Shown here one piece after another: positions 16,912-25,715 of a stretch of DNA of 64,000 bases. Origin of the DNA: Halobaculum sp. XH14 (GTDB lineage: Archaea > Halobacteriota > Halobacteria > Halobacteriales > Haloferacaceae); the NCBI RefSeq assembly GCF_032116555.1, contig NZ_CP134949.1, positions 2,728,001-2,792,000 on the forward strand. The letters are read 5' to 3'. Position 1 is the first letter of the stretch; the number at the start of each line of letters is the position of its first letter. Below the pieces are notes generated by a model. That model was not told the origin of the DNA and did no database searches. It was given only the letters and a program-made list of their open reading frames with translations. The position numbers and the translations under genes are program-made.

Positions 16912-17853
16912 TCAGTGATCGTTGTCACCGAGCGCACGCAGTTCGTCCCATCGTGCGCGAATCGTGACTGGGGTCACGTCCGCAACCTCGGCGAGGTCGG
17001 GCTGCGTGACCCGCTCGCACCGTTCTCGAGCGGCTGTATACAGTCAGGCCGCCACGAGGCCAGTCGGAGGACACCTGTTCGCGAGTTGTTCCTCGATAGC
17101 TTTTGCTGCGATTGCCTCCGCCCGGTGCCGTGTCCCGACCGAGAGCCCGAGTGCTGATGCGAATCGGGGAACGTAGGCTGCGGGCGGCGTCGGCATGGCC
17201 GGGAGTCCGAGTTCGCGATTGAGGACGCCGTAGGCGTGCTCGACGCGCTCGGCGGTGGCCTTCGCGACGCCACCAACCTCCGGAACTGTGCGTGGAAGGA
17301 CGTTACAGCGACACACCGCGTAGACGCTCGCGGCGGCGACCGCTTCGATGGAACGACCAGGAAGGAGGTCCTCGCTGGATGCACTGCGATAGAGCGCACA
17401 GGCCTGATCACGAATGCTCTCCGGGAGGTCAAGGGCGCTCGCGAGACGGCGCGTCTCGGCCAGGCCGTGTGCGAGATTCCGTTCGGCTTTCGAGCGCCAG
17501 CGACCGCGGTTGTGCTCCCGTCGGAGTCCGCCCAACTGGCAGCGTTTCTGGCCGGGGAGGGTGTTCCCGTTGCCGTCGGTTTTGCGACCGATTTCGGTCG
17601 ACAGGCCTCGATCGTAGCGGGTTGGGGTTAACGGCGCGCCGGTTCGCTCGGGATCTCTCTCGTCATCATCGAAGGTTGGTCATTCCGGACCATGGTCGAT
17701 CGGCTGTGAGTCGAGTACCAGCCCTCAGTCCTCACAGACCGTTTCCACGGCGTTCGTTGTGACGTGACCGTCGTACTCGGCGCACTGGTTCGCGCTTGCG
17801 TCAGCCTATACGTCTTCGTCGAACGTTCTCTCGTAGATGTCTCTGATTGCCAT
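16912..17853 (-). pseudogene. Transcription factor B (TFB) pseudogene with four stops
   Basis: Reading one frame straight through from ATG 17853 gives a complete TFB: N-terminus MAIRDIYERTFDEDV, a zinc-ribbon remnant (VCED then GLVLDSQPIDHG), the B-finger/linker (GAPLTPTRYDRGLSTEIG), two cyclin repeats, and the C-terminal QPDLAEVADVT helix. Four in-frame stops break it: TAG after DEDV, TGA in place of the zinc-ribbon Cys after VCED, TGA after HGPE, and TGA after LVAA. There is no frameshift along about 940 bases. The longest open piece (17044-17535) lacks the zinc ribbon and the end of the second cyclin repeat. TFBs recruit RNA polymerase to TATA-bound TBP, and haloarchaeal plasmids often carry extra copies. 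Confidence 0.88.
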
Positions 17854-18471
17854 CGTTCTCACCGTGTTCAGGAACTCGCACTATGTCGAGCCCCTCACCC
17901 ATTGAGGGGTCAATAAACGCTATCGAGTACGGACATCGGTTCAGCTGGAGTGTGACTTCGACTATAGCGCTTGAGTCACTGTGAGGCCCCCTCTACAACA
18001 GAGTGATAAACTCCATGAGTGTCGAGGCAAATCCTCTACGGGTAGAAATGAAGGAGAGCTTTTGGGTCTTCTATAGGCTAATACAATCATAATCCAGGAA
18101 CTCAATCCCGTACTGCACGCTGCCCGGAACCCATTATTGTTCTACTTACACGTATATAGGAGTGAACACGAACTGCCGAAAGCCGGCGACAGTCCTCCCC
18201 ACAATGACCTGAACGACGATCTGCTCAACCTAGGTCGGCGGCAGATACTTCGTGAATAAATACTGGAACGCGGTCTACACGGCACTGGTAGTATGACAGC
18301 CTGTTAAGTCCCCAGAGTGCTGGGAGAGGTACGGATGGACAATGGCCGACGACTAGACAGCGTCGCTACTGCGGTAAGGTCGTCGACGATCAATGGATCA
18401 CCCTGTGCGGTGCTGGGGGCTATATACATCAGATAGTCTGGAAGATGCCGGGTTTCGTTTGAGTCGGATAG
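17854..18471. other. Gene-poor gap with possible zinc-ribbon fragment
   Basis: This stretch holds no intact gene. Between about 18355 and 18463 one plus-strand frame reads as a short protein tail (RRYCGKVVDDQWITLCGAGG) ending in TGA. Its upstream part is broken by a TAG in the neighbouring frame (MADD then stop). It may be a decayed small zinc-ribbon gene. The remainder looks like non-coding, mutation-worn DNA. Confidence 0.35.
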
Positions 18472-18732
18472 TTATCGACCGCGCCCCCATCCGCCGGAGC
18501 CACCGCCATCAAGGATTTCGGTGAGGATGAAAATCATAACGGCGATGCCGATGATGATCAAGCCGAGGCCGGTGACGAGATAGAGGGGTGAGACAGTCGC
18601 GGCCGCCGTCCCGAAGATTGGGATTGCCGGTGGCAGTATCGCAAGGCCGATGCCGGCAAGGACAACGAGGACGCCAAGGATTACCGCGGTCAGTGCGACT
18701 CCGATGAGTACGAGTGTTTCATTCATCGACAT
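18472..18732 (-). CDS. Small two-helix membrane protein
   Basis: An 86-residue protein with two long hydrophobic segments, about residues 5-31 (LVLIGVALTAVILGVLVVLA) and 48-75 (YLVTGLGLIIIGIAVMIF). It ends in a Gly/Arg tail (GGGSGGWGRGR). The ATG at 18732 overlaps the stop of the upstream gene; a second ATG two codons later is also possible. It is the last gene of a three-gene membrane operon. No family is recognised. Its function cannot be told from sequence. Confidence 0.65.
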   Translation of the reverse strand: MSMNETLVLIGVALTAVILGVLVVLAGIGLAILPPAIPIFGTAAATVSPLYLVTGLGLIIIGIAVMIFILTEILDGGGSGGWGRGR

Positions 18733-19391
18733 CAGTAGAATACCATGAGGAGAACGCCGGTCAGCATGACGAGGAAGGTCCACGTGAGGTAGCCGCGGAC
18801 AGCGTTAACGTACCGTTCCCGGGTGCGAAGTACCCGGTTGTTGTGGTGGATGCCGTCCACCGCGTCGGCGGCGACCAGGCGGGAAGCGTCGTCACGATCG
18901 ATATCTTCCTCAAATTGTGCGGTCGTGAGTGATCCTCCAGCAAATGTCAAGATTACGACAGGGAGATGGACTGCAGCCTGGGAAAGGAACGTTCTAATGC
19001 GCGTAAGCGTTGATGGTGGATCAGCCGATTCCGCGGGAATGTTCTCGCCGATGTCGCTGTGAACACCAAGTTGGAGGTCGGTGTAAGAGACACGAGCAGC
19101 ACCGACGTGGTTGTACCAGGCAAGGAAGGAGAGGAACGTGATGGTGAACCCGACGACCCATAATGGATTTTGTGTTTGGGGGAGGAATAGTCGGGCGTCG
19201 ATGAGGGAGATGAGCGTGACAAGACCCGCGCCGATAAGTACCTGTGTGCGCGTGGTTCGGAGGAGTTCATCGTTCAGCCGGCGGACGATTTGCAATTGTC
19301 GTTCGATGATGACTTCGACATCATCGACATTGAAGCTAGGAGCACTAGCCTCGGTGGTGGTTGCATCCGATTCCGACTGCTGTTCGCTCAT
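18732..19391 (-). CDS. Membrane protein with helical cytoplasmic domain
   Basis: The protein has 219 residues: an acidic N-terminus, a helix (VEVIIERQLQIVRRLNDELL), two membrane segments (about 49-63 and 74-92), and a 90-residue middle with a possible third segment (LPVVILTFAGG). A last membrane helix closes the C-terminus (TWTFLVMLTGVLLMVF). The plan of paired membrane helices beside a charged helix recalls 2TM effector-type proteins, but I cannot assign it. It overlaps both neighbours by one base, so the three genes are one translational unit. Confidence 0.65.
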   Translation of the reverse strand: MSEQQSESDATTTEASAPSFNVDDVEVIIERQLQIVRRLNDELLRTTRTQVLIGAGLVTLISLIDARLFLPQTQNPLWVVGFTITFLSFLAWYNHVGAARVSYTDLQLGVHSDIGENIPAESADPPSTLTRIRTFLSQAAVHLPVVILTFAGGSLTTAQFEEDIDRDDASRLVAADAVDGIHHNNRVLRTRERYVNAVRGYLTWTFLVMLTGVLLMVFY

Positions 19392-19594
19392 TATAATCGG
19401 GAGGCGATGTTGAAGATGGCGCCGACGATCACGAGCAATACGATGATTCCGGCGAAAAGATCAGGATGGTTCCCGAACCATACCAAAAAAGAATTACTCG
19501 GATCGCCGCCCTGGACGGTTCGCCAAATTGCCAGGGCTACAAGAATCATAAGAAAGAGAACCGCGAGGCCCCCGATAGCGTTCTCTTCCGCCAT
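19391..19594 (-). CDS. Small two-helix membrane protein, first gene of operon
   Basis: A 67-residue protein from ATG 19594 with membrane segments at about residues 6-24 (IGGLAVLFLMILVALAIW) and 43-63 (LFAGIIVLLVIVGAIF). An upstream in-frame ATG at 19618 would add eight residues without a membrane or signal function, so I prefer 19594. It overlaps the next gene through TAATG. No family is recognised. With the two downstream genes it makes a compact membrane complex candidate. Confidence 0.6.
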   Translation of the reverse strand: MAEENAIGGLAVLFLMILVALAIWRTVQGGDPSNSFLVWFGNHPDLFAGIIVLLVIVGAIFNIASRL

Positions 19595-19817
19595 TTGAGG
19601 TAGTATACCGACCGGCACTCCTTAAGCATTCAGTAGCAAACCAGTGGAATTGTGAATTTGAGCGGTAAGTGTATGGTCAATAAAGTCCTACTCCACACTC
19701 CTGAAAATGGTCGTGGCTGCGCGCGCAGCGACCGCAGGGAGCGAGCACGGAGCGGTGGGTGGGGAGGCGGGGTCAGGGTCGGCCTCGGCACACAGCAAAA
19801 AAGGAGACCCAACCCGG
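19595..19817. other. Spacer with the operon promoter and a GC-rich tract
   Basis: Near 19600-19660 an AT-rich segment is the likely promoter of the leftward membrane operon. Positions about 19720-19800 hold a GC-rich, purine-biased tract (GCGGTGGGTGGGGAGGCGGG). It resembles the dispersed repeat DNA seen at 27.2 kb and 52.5-53.1 kb. Confidence 0.35.
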
Positions 19818-20702
19818 CTACTCCCACCACCGCCCCCGCTCGGAAAAGTGAATCGTCGACCACCCGGTCACGGCCAGCGACACGCGCCCCTCGTACCAGT
19901 TCCGCGCCGCCCCGTGAATCCGCACGCGCTCACCCTCCTGCATCCACGGTGCATCCGACCGCTTCCACACGGTCACCTTCACCGTCCCACTCTCATCCTC
20001 TACCAGCCCGACCTGGCTGATACTCGTATGGGATGGCTCCCAGAGCGTCTTCACACGGCCCTCGATGCTCACCTCCTGACGTCGCACCTCCTCCAGCGCC
20101 GCGATCGGAACGACCCGGCCTGGCTCCGTTTGTAGCGCCTCGAAAACTCCAATGACCGCACTCATCAGTGACGACCCATCTACGACTCGTTCTGCCAGCT
20201 TCCGACTGATCGCCGCACTCGTCCAGCCGTCCAGTTTCCGCTCCACCCGCACCGCCTGCTCATTCACTCCCGCCAGTTCCTCCTGGCTCAGTTGTGCCCG
20301 TGGGTCCGGCTCATCCGGGTGTGTCCACTTGTTCACAGACCCTGCTCGCTCCTCGAACACTCGTCCACGCTCAGTGCTTCCCTTCTCGGCCACCTTCTTC
20401 GTCCGCGCCTCCCGGCTCGACTCCTGCCGCGCATCGAATCTCGTCTTCGTCCGCTCGATCTCCCACTCTCTCGCTTCCAACCGCTCTTCCGCTTCCAACG
20501 TGAGCCCGAATGGCCGCGCATCCGGGTGGTTCGCATCCACCTTCGCCTTCATCTCCTGCTCGACCGCTGGCCTGAACTGTGGCGTCTCGTCCACCAGTTC
20601 GAACCCATCCTCGTCGACGACCGGCTCGCCGCTCTCATCGAATCCCTGTTCATCGACCGAAACTACTTGTCTGATTGCGTTCTCAGTAGACATTGGAGTC
20701 AT
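19818..20702 (-). CDS. OB-fold single-stranded-DNA-binding protein (RPA-like)
   Basis: A 294-residue protein. The N-terminal 140 residues are a charged helical region (EAEERLEAREWEIERTKTRF). The C-terminal 110 residues contain an OB-fold of the replication protein A type: VSIEGRVKTLWEPSH, then QVGLVEDESGTVKVTVWKRS and a last strand with VRIHGAARNWYEGRVSLAV. Plasmid and island versions of this domain are common in haloarchaea and probably bind ssDNA during element replication or transfer. An alternative ATG lies three codons downstream (20693). Strong GC-rich hairpins lie directly upstream. Confidence 0.75.
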   Translation of the reverse strand: MTPMSTENAIRQVVSVDEQGFDESGEPVVDEDGFELVDETPQFRPAVEQEMKAKVDANHPDARPFGLTLEAEERLEAREWEIERTKTRFDARQESSREARTKKVAEKGSTERGRVFEERAGSVNKWTHPDEPDPRAQLSQEELAGVNEQAVRVERKLDGWTSAAISRKLAERVVDGSSLMSAVIGVFEALQTEPGRVVPIAALEEVRRQEVSIEGRVKTLWEPSHTSISQVGLVEDESGTVKVTVWKRSDAPWMQEGERVRIHGAARNWYEGRVSLAVTGWSTIHFSERGRWWE

Positions 20703-20788
20703 AGCTCCGAAGGCGTTTCACGACGCCACAACCGCGACCCAAATCGCGGTTTTCACCAACACACGTCTCACTCGACAGCGACATCGAC

Positions 20789-20836
20789 GCGCGCCGCTCG
20801 CGCCTTCGCGAGCGCCCCTGGGCGCGAGCGGCGCGC
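20789..20836. repeat. 16-bp perfect inverted repeat
   Basis: The left arm GCGCGCCGCTCGCGCC (20789-20804) pairs perfectly with the right arm at 20821-20836 across a 16-base loop. It is not followed by a T-run, so a simple intrinsic terminator is less likely than a structural or origin element. Confidence 0.75.
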
Positions 20837-20905
20837 GCCCGACGTCCTTCACAGTACCAGCACCGCGCGCCGACCCGCCCAGCGCGACCGTCCAGCGGAG
20901 TACGC

Positions 20906-20933
20906 GCGGGGGGTGAGCCTGCGAACCCCCCGC
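20906..20933. repeat. 9-bp inverted repeat, G6/C6 stem
   Basis: GCGGGGGGT (20906-20914) and ACCCCCCGC (20925-20933) form a perfect stem around a 10-base loop. It lies 70 bases from the larger hairpin in the same gap. Confidence 0.7.
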
Positions 20934-21331
20934 GGGTACCCGCTGGCGTCAAACCAGACGCCCGGAACGGCGAGCGACGCAGGAGCGAGCCGCACGCCCG
21001 GAATGGTCGGTGACGAGGGCGCGCTGGGCGGCAGCGGCGAGCGGGGCGAGCCGTTACGTACACATCTGTCCAGTCGGCTACGTTGCTCAGTGGACCATCT
21101 ACGGTCCTGGTGGACTCAGAAAGGGCGAGGCCGTCCCCGACCCCGTAAGCACCGCAGGCACGAGGAGCGCAGCGGCGGTCGCGGGATGCAGAGCGGTCGA
21201 GGGCTTTCAGGAAACGAGGACAGTCAATGGCAAGCAGAACTGGATATAGCTCATCGCTAGTTGAGAATATCCGGGTCAGCACTATCTGACACAAATATTA
21301 TATTCATTGTCTTCAAATTTTTCGCTCAGAC

Positions 21332-22252
21332 ATGGCGTCCTATCCATCTGAGAATTCGCTTGTCGTGAATGCAACACACCAAATACTGACTCGTATACGT
21401 GGGCCGTACAATCGGACAACAGCCATCGCACCAACACGGTATCAGGAACATCAGGCTGGTGGGGGATACGATGTTGAACTTCCGTTAGCGATGCGACTTC
21501 TCTTCCAGTACAAAGCACCCAAGGCTGAGCCAAACCGAGGTGTTCGATTCAAACTCGATACTCAGCAAATCACGACACTTGCGACCCGAGAGCCAGGTGA
21601 AGTCGCTTACTACGCATGTCCCGTCGTTGATTCTAACAACCAATTATCCGATGCGCTGACGGAGTGCTATTTTATCGATGCGCAGGCGATCGAAGCTGGA
21701 TCCTCTCAACTCTATATTCCAACCGATTACCCCAATTCGCCTGTCGAGGCGAAATTCAAGGATTCCGCTGACCAATCCGGGTGGATTGGAGATCCAGTGA
21801 ATTACTACGAAATCCCACATCCAGCTGTCAAAATGTGGGACGACCTGAGAACTGGCATCGAGTCACGGAACATTGGGATGGTCATTCGTGAGAGCGGATC
21901 GACAACGGACTCCCACGACGATTTCGTGGACCGGTTACAGGACCTCTGGGCGCTCCATGATGATACTCGTGGCCAAGCACGAACTGACGGTGGCGAGCCG
22001 AATGAGAATAACCAACAGCAAATCGAGCGACTCGTCTCGTTTGCGAGCTCACAACATCGACAGCTATTCGAAGAATCTGACGTAGCAGTGCCCGATATCG
22101 AACGGCATGAACGTCATCTACGAGAGACCCTTGAAGGCTATCAAACTGTCCGACGGCCTGATGTTCACGGAATCGGGCGAGCACAAGAACTCATCGCCCA
22201 ATCTGGGAGCACAGATAGGAGCCGAGCACTCCAGCTCGGGAATCAGCCCTGA
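21332..22252 (+). CDS. Unknown 306-residue protein, possible nuclease-like fold
   Basis: I do not recognise this family. The N-terminal half contains YDVELPLAMRLLFQYKAPK (about residues 48-66), a D..E...QxK order compatible with a PD-(D/E)xK-like core. It is followed by a strand-rich part (GEVAYYACPVV) and a HPAVKMWDDL segment. The C-terminal 100 residues are helical and Gln/Glu-rich. Composition is like its AT-leaning island neighbours, and an AT-rich promoter lies just upstream. It stands alone on the plus strand. The nuclease idea is weak inference; the gene itself is credible from codon use and a clean start. Confidence 0.55.
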   Translation: MASYPSENSLVVNATHQILTRIRGPYNRTTAIAPTRYQEHQAGGGYDVELPLAMRLLFQYKAPKAEPNRGVRFKLDTQQITTLATREPGEVAYYACPVVDSNNQLSDALTECYFIDAQAIEAGSSQLYIPTDYPNSPVEAKFKDSADQSGWIGDPVNYYEIPHPAVKMWDDLRTGIESRNIGMVIRESGSTTDSHDDFVDRLQDLWALHDDTRGQARTDGGEPNENNQQQIERLVSFASSQHRQLFEESDVAVPDIERHERHLRETLEGYQTVRRPDVHGIGRAQELIAQSGSTDRSRALQLGNQP

Positions 22253-22316
22253 ATCTATCGTCGACCGAGCAGGGGTTCTTATTCGTCAGATATCGCTCTA
22301 CAGAACGGTGACCCCA

Positions 22317-22952
22317 TTACAACCGGCCATCCACCGAGGGTAATTCCCTCAGGGCGTAACAACGATATCCCCTCTGCTCGGAACTCTCGTTCTTTCTCGA
22401 ATCTGCTCCAAATTCCTCGATATCGGAGTGCTCGGAGACGACTGGCCGAAGCGCTTGGAGAATCAGCTCCGCAGCCAGCGGCGAGATATCGAGGTCCTCG
22501 GCCATCAGCCGGTGGGTCACCTCGCCGCGTTCGCGTACGACCGCGTAGGTGAGCGCCGTCGCGAGGCCGGCGACGCCGTGGCGGTCGATGTACGTGTCGA
22601 TGTCGGCGTTCGTCTCCCGCCGTCCAACGGCGTCGATGAGTGCCGGCGTGATCGTGTACTCGCGGTCGTCCGCGGCCGTCGTCACGGTCAGGTCGATCTC
22701 GCGGGCCGCGTACGTCCGGGGTTGCTCGTCGGTGGTGACCTCGACGACGCCGGCGTCGTCGAGTCGATTGACGTAGCTGTAGGCGGTTCCCTGGGGGAGC
22801 CCGACGTTGTCCATCACGTCCTGGACGGTCGCGTCCCCCTCGCGAACGAGGGACGCGTACAGCTGGGCCAGCTGTGGCTCCTCGAGGAGGTCCGCAACTG
22901 AGAGGAAGTCGCGGACGATGTCACCGTCGGCGCGGGGTGATGTGCGTGACAC
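22317..22952 (-). CDS. HTH regulator of the DUF7437 type
   Basis: A winged-helix protein of 211 residues from the GTG at 22952. The recognition region is VQDVMDNVGLPQGTAYSYVN followed by a wing (VVEVTTDEQPRTYAA). A second domain contains the conserved VGRRETNADIDTYID and HGVAGLATALTYAVVRERG stretch that I associate with haloarchaeal DUF7437 proteins. The last 30 residues (after SDIEEFGAD) are unlike the family and may result from a 3' frameshift. Upstream in-frame codons exist to 23081, but they encode Arg-rich nonsense and cover a separate gene remnant, so I reject that longer start. Confidence 0.7.
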   Translation of the reverse strand: MSRTSPRADGDIVRDFLSVADLLEEPQLAQLYASLVREGDATVQDVMDNVGLPQGTAYSYVNRLDDAGVVEVTTDEQPRTYAAREIDLTVTTAADDREYTITPALIDAVGRRETNADIDTYIDRHGVAGLATALTYAVVRERGEVTHRLMAEDLDISPLAAELILQALRPVVSEHSDIEEFGADSRKNESSEQRGYRCYALRELPSVDGRL

Positions 22953-22965
22953 GATTCGGCCTTGA

Positions 22966-23106
22966 TTACAGTTTGCAGCGAATCGGTAAAGGGTATTTGA
23001 ATCGCTCCGTCGGCGTCGCCACGAGATACTGTTTAAGCTCGTGTATCCAGTACGCCGCTTGTGCCTCCTCCGTTTAGTCAAGGGCGTCGGTGAATTGATC
23101 GCTCAT
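22966..23106 (-). pseudogene. 47-codon small gene with one internal stop
   Basis: On the minus strand, ATG 23106 opens MSDQFTDALD, hits TAA at codon 11, then continues in the same frame as a natural-looking sequence (TEEAQAAYWIHELKQYL ... PLPIRCKL) to TAA at 22966. The composition and the intact frame suggest a small haloarchaeal gene killed by one nonsense mutation. The parent family is unknown to me. Confidence 0.4.
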
Positions 23107-23144
23107 AGTGGCTCATCATACTGCTCCGGCTTTAATCTAAGCTG

Positions 23145-23156
23145 AAGATTAATCTT
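23145..23156. promoter_or_regulatory. 12-bp perfect palindrome, candidate operator
   Basis: AAGATTAATCTT is a perfect palindrome in an AT-rich tract that also contains TTAATCT and AAGATAAAGAT variants. It lies upstream of the leftward DUF7437 gene and its broken small neighbour. It could be an operator for the HTH protein. Confidence 0.4.
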
Positions 23157-23326
23157 AAGATAAAGATATGGTTGTTTTTCACACTTCGGTCGGTAACAAG
23201 GTGACTGCTCGGTGCTATCCTTTACCACGCTTATATACAATCGAACTTAGAGAGAAGATCGGGGAGCGCGAAGGGTGTTGCCTGTTGTTGAGACGTTTCC
23301 TCAAACCTCGCTACTGAGGTATTACG

Positions 23327-25555
23327 CTACACCTCTCCTACATCGAATATTCTGCTTAAGAATAACTCCAAGTCAGTCGTATCTCCCTCCGAAAATGTAG
23401 TAAAGTTCTCCCTGAGCTCTTCTTGAGAGTAATCTCCTGGAGTGAATTCCATCGCTTTCTGGGTGCTGTGTCCAGAATCTGGATAATAGTCTTCTATAGT
23501 GCCTTCGAGAACGAGGGCATTATTGTCTTCAATGAGGGTTCTGACAAGCTGTGTCCGTTTTTCTTGCACATCAGGATGACCCAAGATCATCTTCTGGTTT
23601 ACTAGGGGTTGGGATGAGTCGTCTCCACGACTCTCCTCGCGGGCGATCAATGTTTCCAGTGACCCAATACCATCTTCTTCGGGTTCTTGCCCTTGCTCTA
23701 GAGCCGAGTGAAGCGATTTTAGATTCTCAACGGCCTCAGATTTCATGTGTTTGAACCGCTCCTCGATTGTGCTATAGTCAAATCCATCAGAAACATCTTC
23801 GTCGGCTACACACTCGTCTGCAGTTTGCTCTAACTCATCAAGCTTCGTCTGAGAACGTCCTGAAAGAGGGAACTCTTGGACTGTTTTTGGAATAGCGTCT
23901 CGGTCCAGAACGGAATACGCGGAGATTCCCAGTTCGGAAAGTACTTTTTCGAAAATAGGAACGTAGTCCTTGCCACTTACTTCTAACACAGGAATATCGT
24001 GACTATTGAAGTCCCATTGCGAGTCGAAATGGGGGGCTATTTTTTCCAGTATTATTTGATCAGTATCTCCTTCCACGAGGAGGACTGTATCTGCGAAAAT
24101 GTAGGAAGAGATCCGATGAAGACGAGTCAGCCTTTCCGTTCCTTGATGTCCTATCGTTTCTAGTGCCCTGTGGAATTGAGAAACGGTGGTTGTATTTTCT
24201 TTTCTGACCACGTTTATTGTGTCAGCTGACCTCTCAGAATCACCTCCGGTATCATATCTCACCATGACAGGGGAGTGGGTTGAGAAAATAACCTGGGCGT
24301 TATTGTCTACTAACTGGTTGAATGCGGACACCAGCGTTGTTTGGAGTTGAGGGTGGAGGAAAAGGTCCGCCTCTTCGTAGAGAATCAAGAGCGGACGTTG
24401 GGTTGTTTCTCCCTCAAGGCTCTCTTCGGGACCCGTTCTGAGACCTAATGTTTCCTCGCGTAGGTCCGCGAGGGTTCGTAACAGGCTAAAAATAAGCGTC
24501 CGCTTGACACCTTCACCGACATTCCGCATTGACAGCCCTTCCAAATCTGTCTCATCTATCTCAAGTTGCATGTCTCGGAGGACATACTCTGATGTGAAAT
24601 CTGGGAATGTGAGGCTCGCTTTCCTGTCCGTGAACGTTTCCTGTAGATGCTGTGTGATATTCTCCTCGATTATACTGATTGCGTTAAACCGATCCTGGCT
24701 ACCGTCAGGTGTTAGCCTACCGCGGAGTGTTTCAAGTTGTTCTTGGACCTCGTTATCAAGAGTGTCCTGTATCGCTTCGGATAGTGCCTGTTGTAATTGC
24801 CCGAGTTCTCCACTCCGTTGTGTTGCTGACTCTACCTCTCGAACTGCTGGGATATTGATGGTGCGAGGCAAGAGCTGTTCGAACAGGGGAGTCTCAACTC
24901 CACTTGGTATATCCAAGGGGACCGCATCGTGGTCTGCGTCTATATTGTTCTCGTCGACACATTTCAGATAACCTTTAAACCACGAATCCTTCTGCTTCAA
25001 CTTCGCCTCGTCTACATACTCTTCAACGAGGCTGTAGTCCTGTCGCAGATGATTTCGATAATCTGTTTTTGTGTCATCGTGATCGTCACTGGTCGCGTTT
25101 TCCCACCACTGGCTATGGTCTGATTCGAATGAATCGAACGCCATCTCCCCTTCCACTGGCACGGATTTCACGAGTTTTGCGTCGGGGTTCGGGTGGTCCA
25201 TTCCAGGTGGAACAATTTGACAAACACCGATTTCTACTGTATCTTCGTCGACTTCGGATAAGAATGGCTCAAGATCTGTCTGAGCTCCCTCGTCTGCTCG
25301 ATTTAACTCGCTTTTGTCAAACCTGAAAAACCCCTTGACCGCCACTTCTCGATTCGTTTCCCGATTCCAGTAAAGTTCTTCATCCAGTTCTTTCTCTGGA
25401 TTATTTAATAAAAACTGAACTGCGGAAAGAATATTTGTTTTACCTGCATTGTTCTTCCCTACTAAACAGTCTACTCCTTTGAAAACAATCGCTTCACCGC
25501 TTTCCTCTCCTTGAATTGAGCGGTAATTCTTTACTATGAGTTTGTGAAGATTCAT
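23327..25555 (-). CDS. OLD-family ATP-dependent nuclease (AAA + TOPRIM)
   Basis: A 742-residue class 1 OLD protein. The N-terminal ABC-type ATPase begins MNLHKLIVKNYRSI, with Walker A GKNNAGKT (33-40) and a later Walker B/signature area (LLILYEEADLFLHPQLQ, then STHSPVMV). The TOPRIM nuclease domain has VEGDTD with E495 and the metal motif D551-R-D553. The C-terminal 150 residues are acidic. OLD proteins exclude phages, and GajA of Gabija is a close relative. No UvrD/GajB helicase lies next door, so this appears to be a stand-alone OLD. Upstream, TTTTAAA at about 25583 is a plausible TATA box on the minus strand. Confidence 0.87.
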   Translation of the reverse strand: MNLHKLIVKNYRSIQGEESGEAIVFKGVDCLVGKNNAGKTNILSAVQFLLNNPEKELDEELYWNRETNREVAVKGFFRFDKSELNRADEGAQTDLEPFLSEVDEDTVEIGVCQIVPPGMDHPNPDAKLVKSVPVEGEMAFDSFESDHSQWWENATSDDHDDTKTDYRNHLRQDYSLVEEYVDEAKLKQKDSWFKGYLKCVDENNIDADHDAVPLDIPSGVETPLFEQLLPRTINIPAVREVESATQRSGELGQLQQALSEAIQDTLDNEVQEQLETLRGRLTPDGSQDRFNAISIIEENITQHLQETFTDRKASLTFPDFTSEYVLRDMQLEIDETDLEGLSMRNVGEGVKRTLIFSLLRTLADLREETLGLRTGPEESLEGETTQRPLLILYEEADLFLHPQLQTTLVSAFNQLVDNNAQVIFSTHSPVMVRYDTGGDSERSADTINVVRKENTTTVSQFHRALETIGHQGTERLTRLHRISSYIFADTVLLVEGDTDQIILEKIAPHFDSQWDFNSHDIPVLEVSGKDYVPIFEKVLSELGISAYSVLDRDAIPKTVQEFPLSGRSQTKLDELEQTADECVADEDVSDGFDYSTIEERFKHMKSEAVENLKSLHSALEQGQEPEEDGIGSLETLIAREESRGDDSSQPLVNQKMILGHPDVQEKRTQLVRTLIEDNNALVLEGTIEDYYPDSGHSTQKAMEFTPGDYSQEELRENFTTFSEGDTTDLELFLSRIFDVGEV

Positions 25556-25715
25556 TGGAGAATAACATCACAGGACCTCCCTTTAAAACGGTCGGCCCTG
25601 TTGAAATCCTCAACCAGTGATAGGATGGCGAAGCCATGCTGAATATGGAGGAGTATCGGACACAGGGGGTCTGGTAGTCGGCAGAGTTTTCATAATTCAC
25701 ACACACACCTTCTGA

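Larger units (their letters stand above)
20703..21331. other. GC-rich hairpin region then AT-rich promoter
   Basis: This 629-base gap has no gene. Its first 350 bases are very GC-rich with two strong inverted repeats. A short direct repeat has copies starting near 20958 and 20994 (ACGCCCGGAAnGG). The last 60 bases turn AT-rich (ACACAAATATTATATTC) and are the promoter zone of the 306-residue gene. The structure and the adjacent RPA-like gene would fit a replication or transfer origin. Confidence 0.5.
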
